Shown here: positions 37,931-45,954 of the stretch, piece after piece
Position numbering within the stretch: the stretch's first letter is position 1
Layout of the letters: the number at the start of each line of letters is the position of its first letter
Assembly: GCA_964488865.1 (NCBI GenBank)
Contig: CAZAWR010000004.1
Location: forward strand, 62,001-126,000
DNA: 64,000 nt
Reading direction: 5' to 3'
DNA from: MWCO01 sp964488865
Lineage (GTDB): Bacteria; Myxococcota_A; Polyangia; Polyangiales; Polyangiaceae
The notes under the pieces: generated by a model
What the model saw: the letters and a program-made list of their open reading frames with translations, nothing else
The model's database searches: none
Told to the model about the DNA's origin: nothing
Translations under genes and position numbers: made by a program

Positions 37931-38452
37931 TCAGAGGACCACGCCTTCTGCATAGCGACGACGGCCCCACTCGGCGAGCACGATTCCTGTCGCGACGCTC
38001 ACGGGAAACGAGTTGTTGACCCCGTACATTGGGATACCGACCACCTGGTTCGCGCGGTCCAGAACGTGTGCGGGAAGCCCGTGGCGTTCGCTGCCGAACA
38101 GGAAGACCACGTCCGCGGGAAAGGGCTGGGGGTCGTAAAGATTGCGGGTCGCCCGCTCCTTCTCCACGGCCCACACGGGTCGTGCATCCACGGCTCGGAA
38201 GAACGCCTCTTCGTCGGCAAGCAGGCGGATGTTCTCGAACCGATGCATGCCCATCGACGCCTTGGCGTAGAAGGGTTCCGTCCCGATGATCAGGATCTCG
38301 CGGACCAGAAAGCTGTGTGCCACGCGGATGATCCCGCCCACGGAGAACGCGTTCTCGTGGGCGAACAGCGCCACGGACAAGGGGTTGCGCAGGGGCGCGA
38401 GCGCCGCCCGGACCTCTTCGGCAGACTCTTCGATCGGGGGAAAGAGCGCCAT
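37931..38452 (-). CDS. SpoU-family RNA 2'-O-methyltransferase-like protein
   Basis: This 173-residue protein has the SPOUT signature: NAFSVGGIIRVAHSFLV (motif I), VVFLFGSERHGLP (motif II) and PMYGVNNSFPVSVATGIVLAEW (motif III), forming the knotted S-adenosylmethionine site. It resembles TrmH/TrmL-type enzymes acting on tRNA or rRNA. Lacks a separate RNA-binding domain, as TrmL does. It converges with the preceding exported protein, with no spacing. Confidence 0.9.
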   Translation of the reverse strand: MALFPPIEESAEEVRAALAPLRNPLSVALFAHENAFSVGGIIRVAHSFLVREILIIGTEPFYAKASMGMHRFENIRLLADEEAFFRAVDARPVWAVEKERATRNLYDPQPFPADVVFLFGSERHGLPAHVLDRANQVVGIPMYGVNNSFPVSVATGIVLAEWGRRRYAEGVVL

Positions 38453-38465
38453 CGCCGCAACACCG

Positions 38466-39293
38466 TCAGGCAGGGCAGGCCACGGGGCCGGACACGCACT
38501 CGCCGATCCCCTCGGCCCAGTTGACCTCGCAGTGGCTCCCCTCGTTGCAGTCCGCGTCCGTACGGCAACCGCTGGGGTACACGCAGAACAGGCCATCCCA
38601 GCTCGAGCAGCACGGGTTCCGGACGGGGGCGCAGATGCCACCGGGCTCGGCGGAGCAATCGACGTCCGCTGAGCAAGCCTTGGACATGCAGTACCGGACC
38701 GCGTTGCCGTTGACACCTCGTGGGGCGCAGAACGCGTTCGGCCCTTGGCAATCGGCATCCGACTCGCAGAAGTCCGATGCGCACACGTTCATCTCGATCG
38801 GTTGGGCGCCGCCGCAGGCCGGAGTGACAGGGTTCAGGAAGCACGCGCCCTCGGCGCATTCCGAGCTATCGCAACACTCATCCGGTCCCATGCCTGGGCA
38901 GAAAGTGGCTTCCTCGACGGGGACCGCGCATACCGTGAAGCCCCCGGGAAGCAGTTCCGTGCAGACCTCGCTGTATCCGGTACACATCTTGTTCGGGTCG
39001 GTCGGACTGCAGTCGCCCGAGGGGCCCACGGACCCGCCGGAGCCCCCTACCCCGCCCGAGCCTCCCGTCCCCGCTTGCCCAGCAGCCGCGCCCGTTCCCC
39101 CCGTGTGTCCGCCCGAGCCCCCTGACCCGCCAGTCGCGCCGTTCCCTGCCTGCCCGGCCGCGCCCGCCTGACCGCCGGAGCCAGCCGTTCCGCCCGTTTG
39201 TCCGTCGTCCTGCACGGTCGACCCGCCACAGGCGGCCAGCATGCAGAACGCCAGCGCCCAAAGACCACCCTCACGCCACAGCGAGCCCATCAT
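38466..39293 (-). CDS. Cys-rich surface lipoprotein
   Basis: This 275-residue protein has a lipoprotein signal (lipobox LAAC, then GGSTVQDDG), a Gly/Ser/Thr-rich linker of about 70 residues made of GGSGG-like units, then a Cys-rich domain with over 20 cysteines (ECCDSSECAEGACF, CMSKACSADVDCSAEPGGIC, CRTDADCNEGSHC). The repeating C-x-D-x-D-C pattern is common in myxobacterial surface proteins. The MetMet start follows GGAGGCACC. Function unknown. Confidence 0.75.
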   Translation of the reverse strand: MMGSLWREGGLWALAFCMLAACGGSTVQDDGQTGGTAGSGGQAGAAGQAGNGATGGSGGSGGHTGGTGAAAGQAGTGGSGGVGGSGGSVGPSGDCSPTDPNKMCTGYSEVCTELLPGGFTVCAVPVEEATFCPGMGPDECCDSSECAEGACFLNPVTPACGGAQPIEMNVCASDFCESDADCQGPNAFCAPRGVNGNAVRYCMSKACSADVDCSAEPGGICAPVRNPCCSSWDGLFCVYPSGCRTDADCNEGSHCEVNWAEGIGECVSGPVACPA

Positions 39294-39529
39294 GGTGCCT
39301 CCAACAACTCCAGAACCCGTGCTCCTCCCGTAGCACAATCGGCACGGCTCGTCCTTTCCCCTGCCCGCATGGACAGCCCCCAGAGCGCCAGCACCGCCCC
39401 GCGCCTTGCGTCAAGGGCCCCATTCCCCCTGGCTGTCCTCGTTGCAACTGAGTATTGTGAATTCACGAGGGGCCTTCTCGGCACCGTTGTCTACCACTGG
39501 CATTGGCGTGCTACGCCCGCGAGAGGAGC

Positions 39530-41410
39530 ATGACGTCCACCATCACCCAGCTGTTCGCCTCCCAGCTACGCATGGGCGGCCATCGGCCTGCGCTGCGATC
39601 CAAGCGTCACGGGCGCTGGACGACGACGACCTGGGACGAGTGGAATCGTCGCAGTCGAGCGATCGCGGCTGCCCTGATCGAAGCGGGCATCCAACGCGGG
39701 GACAGGGTCGCCATCCTGTCCAACACGCGCGAGGAGTGGGTCGTTGCGGACGTGGCGATCCTCATGGCCGGCGCGGTCAGCGTTCCGGTGTATCCCACCC
39801 TCACGGCAGAGGAGACGGCGTACATCATCGAGAACAGTGGCGCCTCGGCCGTGTTCGTGGAGAACCCGCAACACTTCGAGAAGCTCACCACGCGTCCCGC
39901 CTCTGCGGTTCTCACCCAGCTCAAGACCATCGTGGTCTTCGACTGCCAGTCGCTACGCGACATCCCGCACCACGAAAACCAGCGTTCCTTGACGTGCTAC
40001 GAGGTCGCTCAGCTCGTCCACGTCCCCTCCCACGTGCTCGCCGACTTCGTTTCCACGGGCGAGACCCTGCTCGATGACCCTGCCAAGGCCAAGGTGCTCG
40101 ACGAGCGCATGGGAAGCATCACAGGTGAAGATCTCGCGAGCATCGTCTACACGGCGGGAGCCGTCGGGCGGCCCAAGGGCGTGATGCTCACGCACGCGAA
40201 CTTCACCTTCGAGATCCGCACCGCGCGCGAGACCCTCGAAGTCTCATCCCGGGACGAGCAGCTGCTGTTCCTGCCCCTGGCCCACATCATGGGCAAAGTT
40301 CTGTACGTGATGCACTTCGAGATCGGCGGGGTCATCTCCTTCGCGGAGAACATGCTCCGTGCGATCGACAACGCCAGCGAGGTCAACCCGACCTTCTTCG
40401 GCTCCGTACCCCGCGTCTTCGAGAAGTTCTATGCCGTCACCGAAAAGAAGGCCAAGGAAGAAGGCAAGGTCAAGGAGCGCCTCTACCGCTGGGCCCTCGA
40501 CGTCGGCCAGCGCATGGCGAAGCTCAAGCGAAAGGGACTCAGCCCTAGCCTCCCGCTCGTGGTCGAGCACCGGTACGCCGACAAGCTCGTCCTGTCTCGG
40601 CTTCGGTCCCGCTTCGGGAACAACCTTCGCTTCGCGATCTCCGGCGGTGCCCCCCTCGCCGGCGAGCTCGCCGAGTGGTTCGATGCCATCGGCATCACTA
40701 TCCTCGAAGGCTACGGCCTCACCGAAACCACGGGTTCTGCCAACATCAATCGCCCGTACCGTCTGAAATTCGGGACCGTCGGCCCACCCGTCAACGGCGT
40801 CGATAACCGGATCGCTGACGATGGAGAGATCCTTCTGCGTGGCGACAACGTGATGAAAGGCTACTGGAACGATCCGGACGCCACAACGGAGATGATCGAC
40901 ACAGAGGGGTGGTTGCACTCAGGGGACATCGGCTACCTCGACGCCGATGGCATGCTCAAGATCACGGACCGCAAGAAGGACCTTATCGTTACCGCTGCCG
41001 GCAAGAACATCGCTCCCCAGAACATCGAGAACCTGCTGCGCCAGTCCCCCTGGGTCGCCCACAGCGTCGTGGTGGGCGACGGACGCCGGTACCTCACAGC
41101 CTTGATCACGCTCAACCACCGGGCCCTGTCTCGCTGGGCCGCGGAGAACGACCGACTGGGTGACCGTGACAGCCTCGCCACGGACCCGGAGGTGCGCGCC
41201 ATGATCCAGCTGGACATCGACAGCATCAACCACCGGCTCGCGCGATACGAGACCATCAAAGACTTCGCACTTCTTCCGGACGAATTCTCCATCGCCGGGG
41301 GCGAGCTCACCCCCACCGGCAAGATCAAGCGCAGCGTCGTCGCCAAGCGGTACGCATCGACGATCGATCAGCTCTACGCCAAGACCGACGACTCGGTGGC
41401 CCCAGAGTAG
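39530..41410 (+). CDS. AMP-forming long-chain acyl-CoA synthetase
   Basis: This 626-residue protein is an ANL-superfamily acyl-CoA ligase similar to long-chain FadD15-type enzymes. Conserved blocks include YGLTETTGSANIN (motif A5), WLHSGDIGYLDADGMLKITDRKKDLIVTAAGKN (A7-A8) and TPTGKIKR with the C-terminal lysine. The P-loop-like motif, normally YTSGTTGxPKG, reads YTAGAVGRPKG, with both threonines lost; activity could be reduced or altered. The ATG at 39530 follows GAGAGGAG. It would activate fatty acids for beta-oxidation or lipid synthesis. Confidence 0.9.
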   Translation: MTSTITQLFASQLRMGGHRPALRSKRHGRWTTTTWDEWNRRSRAIAAALIEAGIQRGDRVAILSNTREEWVVADVAILMAGAVSVPVYPTLTAEETAYIIENSGASAVFVENPQHFEKLTTRPASAVLTQLKTIVVFDCQSLRDIPHHENQRSLTCYEVAQLVHVPSHVLADFVSTGETLLDDPAKAKVLDERMGSITGEDLASIVYTAGAVGRPKGVMLTHANFTFEIRTARETLEVSSRDEQLLFLPLAHIMGKVLYVMHFEIGGVISFAENMLRAIDNASEVNPTFFGSVPRVFEKFYAVTEKKAKEEGKVKERLYRWALDVGQRMAKLKRKGLSPSLPLVVEHRYADKLVLSRLRSRFGNNLRFAISGGAPLAGELAEWFDAIGITILEGYGLTETTGSANINRPYRLKFGTVGPPVNGVDNRIADDGEILLRGDNVMKGYWNDPDATTEMIDTEGWLHSGDIGYLDADGMLKITDRKKDLIVTAAGKNIAPQNIENLLRQSPWVAHSVVVGDGRRYLTALITLNHRALSRWAAENDRLGDRDSLATDPEVRAMIQLDIDSINHRLARYETIKDFALLPDEFSIAGGELTPTGKIKRSVVAKRYASTIDQLYAKTDDSVAPE

Positions 41411-41423
41411 GTTCCGCATCCCG

Positions 41424-41879
41424 TCACGGGTCGATTCCGCCCCACCTTCGCACCGCGATCGCACTGACCGGCCACGCAAGGATCGCTCCTGTCGCGAACC
41501 GAATCGCGTGCACCGTCGGCACCACGCCGACGGCCTCCAGCCCCGCCTCCATCGCCATGGCCACGAGGGCTACGCCCACCACCACGAACGTCATGCGCAC
41601 GGACCACCGCGGCCAGGCCAGTAACGCCCCCACCATCACTCCCGCGTAGATCCCCGCACAGCGCGAGCACACGGCCATCGGCATGCCCCACAGATCGAGC
41701 ACGCGCCCGTCCAGACGGTGGCACTGGACCGCGAGAACCCCGTCGAGCAAGTCGAGCACCCAAAGCCCCGTCGCCTCACGCAACCACGGAAGCACCAGCA
41801 TCGAGGCCGTCACCAACACAACGCCGACGCGCAACGTGCGTCCGCCCCAGCGTCGCTGGCGCACGCGTGACGTGCTCAC
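41424..41879 (-). CDS. DUF2085 membrane protein
   Basis: This 151-residue protein has four hydrophobic segments and the DUF2085 signature CHRLDGRVLDLWGMPMAVCSRCAGIYAG with a conserved His and three Cys. It starts with GTG overlapping the UDG stop as GTGA. Its role is unknown; some members may bind metal through the Cys/His set. Confidence 0.8.
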   Translation of the reverse strand: MSTSRVRQRRWGGRTLRVGVVLVTASMLVLPWLREATGLWVLDLLDGVLAVQCHRLDGRVLDLWGMPMAVCSRCAGIYAGVMVGALLAWPRWSVRMTFVVVGVALVAMAMEAGLEAVGVVPTVHAIRFATGAILAWPVSAIAVRRWGGIDP

Positions 41880-42739
41880 TGGCCTCGCTTGGGAACCTCG
41901 CGGTTCAGGTGCCGCAGCACCTCCTTCAAGTCGTTCCACACGTCGCGTTTCGCGGCTTCGTTGCGGAGCAGGTAGGCGGGATGGAAGGTAGGCATCACCG
42001 GGATGTTCCCCTCGTACAGCTTCCACCGGCCGCGAATGCGCGTGATGCCCCCCACGCCGAGCAACCCGCGCACGGCCGTGGTGCCCATCGCCAGCAGCAC
42101 CTTGGGACGAACCAGCTCGATCTGCTCCCGAAGGTACGGCAGGCACGCCGCCATCTCGTCCTCGTCCGGCGTGCGGTTGTCCGGCGGCCGGCACTTGACC
42201 ACGTTCCCGATGTAGACCTGGGTCCGATCGTATCCCATGGCCGCGAGCATCCGATCGAGAAGCTGACCCGCCTTGCCCACGAACGGGATCCCCTGCACGT
42301 CTTCCTCCGCGCCGGGTCCCTCGCCCACGATCATGAAGTCCGCGTCCACCGGACCCACGCCGTACACCACGTTCTTCCTGCCACGGTGCAGGGGGCAAAG
42401 CTCGCATGTGCTGGCTGTCTGTGCGACGGTCGCAAGGCGCTCGGTCCGCGCTTGCGGTGAGAGGGCTTGATCCACGGGGCGCTCGGGACGGTAGACGGCT
42501 TGAGCGGGGGTGGGGGCGACTTGCGGTGGAGGCAGTGGTGGAGCGTCGAGTCCAGCGCGTGGTGGTGGGTCGGCCTGCTGTCGCATCGGAGGGGTGTGGA
42601 TCGGCTCGGGCTTCTTCTCGGAAGGGGGGGCGTGCGGTAGCCCATGCGCGCCGCACGCGTCCTGCCACAGCAGCCGCTCCCGCAAGGCACAAGCGATGAG
42701 TCGAAGCTCATCCTCCGGTCGCTCAGGCTCGGTGCTCAT
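41876..42739 (-). CDS. family-4 uracil-DNA glycosylase
   Basis: This 287-residue protein is a type-4 uracil-DNA glycosylase with a 4Fe-4S cluster: TCELCPLHRGR has two cluster ligands, VKCRPPDNRTPD has another, and AACLPYL the fourth. GEGPGAEEDVQGIPFVGKAG is the uracil-binding motif and MPTFHPAYLLR the second conserved motif. The N-terminal 95 residues are Pro/Arg-rich and not part of the catalytic domain. It removes uracil from DNA. Confidence 0.93.
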   Translation of the reverse strand: MSTEPERPEDELRLIACALRERLLWQDACGAHGLPHAPPSEKKPEPIHTPPMRQQADPPPRAGLDAPPLPPPQVAPTPAQAVYRPERPVDQALSPQARTERLATVAQTASTCELCPLHRGRKNVVYGVGPVDADFMIVGEGPGAEEDVQGIPFVGKAGQLLDRMLAAMGYDRTQVYIGNVVKCRPPDNRTPDEDEMAACLPYLREQIELVRPKVLLAMGTTAVRGLLGVGGITRIRGRWKLYEGNIPVMPTFHPAYLLRNEAAKRDVWNDLKEVLRHLNREVPKRGQ

Positions 42740-42836
42740 GGCCCATCCATGCGATGGAAGCGCATCGATCTCAAGGGGGAACGGCCCCCATTGCGAACCC
42801 TGTTCCTCGCAGGGCAGATCCTTGCGCCGAGCCCCT

Positions 42837-43376
42837 CTAAGGGCGAGGCGGGGACTTCTTCTTCGGCCCGCGTGACTTGCTCGGCTCGCAAACCGGTCGG
42901 ACCGCCTTCGAACTCGCGCGCCGCGGCACGATGAGGTCGGTGCCCAGCGACTGCCGCATGTCCTGCAAGAAGCCCGCGTCGTTCAGATCTGCCAACGAGA
43001 ACTCCTCGAGCGCGGATCGGACGCGGCTCGTGACCGTGGCCCAGAGCAGCCTCGTGCGACACTCCTCGGCCCGAACGCACCGGTCCGGGTCGCCGACACA
43101 TTCGACGAGGTCGATGGGGCCGATCGCCGCTTCGATGACCTCCCTCGCCCGGATCTCCGAGGCAGGCTTCGCGAGGGTGTATCCCCCGGATCGGCCTGCC
43201 CGACCGTGCAGCAACCCTGCAGACCGTAGCGGGATCGCCAACTGCTCGAGGTAGGACTTGGAGATGCCCGTATCCCGCGAGACGACCGTCATGCTCACGG
43301 GACCCCCGCCCTCGCTGGACCGTGCCACCGCCAGCATCATGCGCAATGCGTAGCGCGCGCGTGTCGAGAACTTCAC
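42837..43376 (-). CDS. Rrf2-family regulator with Fe-S-type Cys triad
   Basis: This 179-residue protein is an Rrf2 winged-helix regulator. The N-terminus MKFSTRARYALRMMLAVA and the LLHGRAGRSGGYTLAKP wing are characteristic. Cys93, Cys100 and Cys106 (CVGDPDRCVRAEEC) are spaced like the cluster ligands of IscR and NsrR, so it probably senses Fe-S status, NO or redox. It lies at the downstream end of the Dsr island; control of that island is a plausible but untested role. The C-terminus is basic (SRGPKKKSPPRP). Confidence 0.85.
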   Translation of the reverse strand: MKFSTRARYALRMMLAVARSSEGGGPVSMTVVSRDTGISKSYLEQLAIPLRSAGLLHGRAGRSGGYTLAKPASEIRAREVIEAAIGPIDLVECVGDPDRCVRAEECRTRLLWATVTSRVRSALEEFSLADLNDAGFLQDMRQSLGTDLIVPRRASSKAVRPVCEPSKSRGPKKKSPPRP

Positions 43377-43463
43377 GAGCGCTCTGTAACCCGGCCGGCT
43401 CCCAGCGTCTATCGGTCCCTGACCGCTGCTGTGCGAACACGCCCTCCGCGCAGAGCTTGGCGA

Positions 43464-43871
43464 TCAAACCGGGTTCGCTAGCCGGAGCGCCTGCGAAGCT
43501 CGGTAGAGCACCGCGAGTTCCTTCTGCCAATGCTGCGCGAGATCGAGTTCCATTCCAAGACGGAAGAGGCATTTGCCGGACTGCTCGGTCCAGGGAAGCG
43601 GAGACCGCTGACACATGCCGACGAAGTCCATCAATCCGACTCGAACTTCATCCCAACGAGTTTCGTCAGGGGCGACGATATCGAGGTAACTACGAACCCG
43701 GTTTCCGGGTGGACGAAGCGAGATGCTTTGTGCCGCCAGCGTACCCGGGTTCTGATCGGGAATCCCAGCCGGGAGATCTGTCCAAGTGCGGGCGCCATGA
43801 AGGTACAGGAATGTGTTCACCCCCTGGTGCCCGCCGGACGGAGAAACTACGTGGTGGGAGGTGAGGTACAC
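43464..43871 (-). CDS. small unknown protein, second of a pair
   Basis: This 135-residue protein begins with a GTG 1 base after the stop of the preceding gene. It has RPPGNRVRSYLDIVAPDETRWDEVR as its most distinctive segment and an LYRASQALRLANPV end. The base composition is lower in GC than the flanks. It and the next upstream gene look like a conserved two-gene unit, of unknown function. It could be the second member of a small accessory cassette inserted after the siroheme genes. Confidence 0.5.
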   Translation of the reverse strand: MYLTSHHVVSPSGGHQGVNTFLYLHGARTWTDLPAGIPDQNPGTLAAQSISLRPPGNRVRSYLDIVAPDETRWDEVRVGLMDFVGMCQRSPLPWTEQSGKCLFRLGMELDLAQHWQKELAVLYRASQALRLANPV

Positions 43872-43872
43872 G

Positions 43873-44142
43873 TCAAGCCGCCTTTCTCGGACCGGTGCTG
43901 CCTCCCTCGTCAACCTCGCAGTCCACCAGACGAAGGTATTCCGGCCCGGCAAGAGAGACAGAGCCAGCAAGCTCAGCCTCGTACTCCTCTTGCTCAGCCT
44001 CCGAAAGGCTCCACCACAAGTCGTCAAGGCGTGCGACGTAGGAAGACTCGAGCTCGTCAGGCAACTCCCCACCTTCGGCCTCTCTGAGGATGAGAAGCTC
44101 AATCATCAGCTTCCGATAACAGTTCAACGGTGTCGAACTCAT
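43873..44142 (-). CDS. small acidic protein, first of a pair
   Basis: This 89-residue protein has a helical, very acidic core: RKLMIELLILREAEGGELPDELESS, then LDDLWWSLSEAEQEEYEAEL. The LDDLWWSLSEAEQEE pattern is one I have seen in unnamed small proteins of Myxobacteria and Planctomycetes. The start ATG overlaps the preceding frame (ATGA). It is followed without spacing by the 135-residue gene, so they are translationally coupled. Function unknown. Confidence 0.55.
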   Translation of the reverse strand: MSSTPLNCYRKLMIELLILREAEGGELPDELESSYVARLDDLWWSLSEAEQEEYEAELAGSVSLAGPEYLRLVDCEVDEGGSTGPRKAA

Positions 44143-44390
44143 GAAACAAGCTCCCAGTTGCTGCGCCCAACACAGAGCAACTGCTGCAGGGCTGCCAGCG
44201 CCATAACCGCCGCCGGTTCGATGAATGCGTGGCGTCGTGGGTTCTTCGGATCTCGTCTCGGGGTCATCTGGTCTCCCAAGTTCGCCACGTCGAGGGCAAA
44301 CACTGGAAGTTTGCCCTTGCCTCCAAGACTTGGTGGGCGGACGTGTGGCGGGAGCAAGCTCGGGTCGTCTGGCGTGGTCCGAAAATCCAA
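44139..44390 (-). CDS. small unknown protein after the siroheme genes
   Basis: This 83-residue frame starts with TTG just after the methyltransferase stop and overlaps the next gene by ATGA. The end, MTPRRDPKNPRRHAFIEPA and AVMALAALQQLLCVGRSNWEL, is compatible with a real protein, but the start is weak and a shorter form from an internal ATG is possible. Not recognised. Confidence 0.35.
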   Translation of the reverse strand: MDFRTTPDDPSLLPPHVRPPSLGGKGKLPVFALDVANLGDQMTPRRDPKNPRRHAFIEPAAVMALAALQQLLCVGRSNWELVS

Positions 44391-44393
44391 TGC

Positions 44394-45200
44394 CTACACC
44401 TCGATGCGCTTGCCCTGCGGCTCCTTCGGCGGCACCGAAGGCCGCGTGCCGTCGAGCTGCGTCGCCAGTCCCGCCACCTGGCCCACCACCAGCAACGCAG
44501 GCGCCTTGATTCCCGCCGCCTGAACCGCAGACGCTACCTCCGACAGCTCCGCCGTCACGTGCCGCTGCGACGGCGTCGTCGCCTCCTGCACCACCAACGC
44601 CGGCGTGGTGGGCTCGAGACCGTGCGCGATCAGCTCCTTCGCGATGCGCTCGATCGTCGACACGCCCATGAAGAACACCAGCGTGAACCGCGAGCTTGCC
44701 AGCGCGTCCCACGGCAGCGCCAAGTCACCATCGCCTCGCGCATGGCCCGTGATGAACATCACCCCGCGCGTGAAGTCCCTGTGCGTGAGAGGAACCCCCA
44801 CCGCCGCAGGCGCTGCGATCCCCGAGCTCACACCCGGCACCACCGAGAAAGGAATCCCTTTCTCCAGGCACGCAAACGCCTCCTCCCCACCACGCCCAAA
44901 CACGAACGGATCGCCCCCCTTCAAACGCACGATGTGCAAAGGCCCGCCCTCTCGCGTGGCAAGATCGACGAGCAACGCGTTGATCTTCGCCTGCGGCATC
45001 GCGTGCTGACCCGCCACCTTGCCCACGTAGATCTTCGTCTTCGCAGGGCTCGCCTCCACGAGATCCGCGGCCACGAGATGGTCGTACACCAGCGCATCGC
45101 ACGACATCACCAGCCGGTAGCCTCGCACCGTGATCAAGTCGGCTGCCCCAGGCCCGGCACCGACAAGATGAACCACTCCAGGGACCTCGCGTCCGCTCAT
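44394..45200 (-). CDS. cobA: uroporphyrinogen-III C-methyltransferase
   Basis: This 268-residue SUMT transfers two methyl groups from SAM to uroporphyrinogen III, giving precorrin-2, the precursor of siroheme. VHLVGAGPGAADLITVRG at the N-terminus, YVGKVAGQHAMPQ, VRLKGGDPFVFGRGGEEA, PGVSSGIAAPAAVGVPLTHR and TLVFFMGV are all signature blocks. It overlaps the preceding gene by ATGA. In this island it feeds the siroamide of DsrAB; the same gene type has been called dsrW in other dsr loci, from memory. Confidence 0.95.
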   Translation of the reverse strand: MSGREVPGVVHLVGAGPGAADLITVRGYRLVMSCDALVYDHLVAADLVEASPAKTKIYVGKVAGQHAMPQAKINALLVDLATREGGPLHIVRLKGGDPFVFGRGGEEAFACLEKGIPFSVVPGVSSGIAAPAAVGVPLTHRDFTRGVMFITGHARGDGDLALPWDALASSRFTLVFFMGVSTIERIAKELIAHGLEPTTPALVVQEATTPSQRHVTAELSEVASAVQAAGIKAPALLVVGQVAGLATQLDGTRPSVPPKEPQGKRIEV

Positions 45201-45859
45201 CCTTCCGCCTTCCGTCCTTGCATCGTGTCCAACAGTTCCCGTACCACCCGCCGCGCCCCCTCCTCGTCTCCCGCAGCGAGTAGACGCCGCGCATCGCTCG
45301 CCAACACCGCCTCGTTCGCCAATCGACGATCCTCGTACTCCCGGTCCGAAAGCAGCTGCTTGATGCGATCGCGCGCCTCCGCCACCAGCTCGGCGTACAC
45401 ACCCAGCGTCGGCTCCAGCACGCTCCCGATCTCCTCCTTGAGCCTCCGCGACAACGCGGGAGACGCTCCCCCCGTCGAGATCGCAACCTGCACGCCGCCT
45501 CGCTCCACCACCGCCGGCACGTGAAAGTCGCACCGCGAAGGGTCGTCTACCACGTTCACCAGAACCCCCAGCGCCCGGCACCGCTGCATCACCGCCTCGT
45601 TCACGTTCGCATCGCTCGTCGCCGCGATCACCAGCCGCTTGCCGTCCACATCCTCACCACGGAACGGACGCTCGTGCAGCTGCACCCGGCCCTGCTCCGC
45701 CATCGCACGCACGGCCTCGCACACCGAGGGGGCCACCACCGTCACCATTGCGCCGCACCCAAGCAGCGACTGCGCCTTGTGTCTCGCGATGGTCCCCGCC
45801 CCGACCACCAGCACGGGGGCTCCTCCAAGACTCAAGAACAGGGGGTACAATCTCGTCAC
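45197..45859 (-). CDS. precorrin-2 dehydrogenase / sirohydrochlorin ferrochelatase
   Basis: This 220-residue protein corresponds to the N-terminal part of CysG and to Met8p. The NAD-binding GAGTIARHKAQSLL and the strongly conserved NVVDDPSRCDFHVPAVV block with ISTGGASPALSRRLKEEI are present. It oxidises precorrin-2 to sirohydrochlorin and may insert iron, completing siroheme. It follows the reductase gene by 95 bases and overlaps cobA. It matches the gene named dsrV in some dsr clusters. Confidence 0.93.
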   Translation of the reverse strand: MTRLYPLFLSLGGAPVLVVGAGTIARHKAQSLLGCGAMVTVVAPSVCEAVRAMAEQGRVQLHERPFRGEDVDGKRLVIAATSDANVNEAVMQRCRALGVLVNVVDDPSRCDFHVPAVVERGGVQVAISTGGASPALSRRLKEEIGSVLEPTLGVYAELVAEARDRIKQLLSDREYEDRRLANEAVLASDARRLLAAGDEEGARRVVRELLDTMQGRKAEG

Positions 45860-45954
45860 TCGTCACCCGCGACGTCACTTCCGTGCTTCTTCATCGCATC
45901 GGCTCTGTGTGCGCTCGATCGCCACCTCTGGACCGTCGGCGCGAGACTGTCAAC

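Noticed and set aside
39490..39530. Possible sigma-54 promoter before the acyl-CoA ligase
   Set aside because: TGGCAT and TGCTA are present, but GG and GC are 9 rather than 10 bases apart, which breaks the sigma-54 spacing.
43873..44142. Toxin-antitoxin call for the small gene pair
   Set aside because: Size and coupling fit, but no toxin or antitoxin motif is visible, so no such function is assigned.
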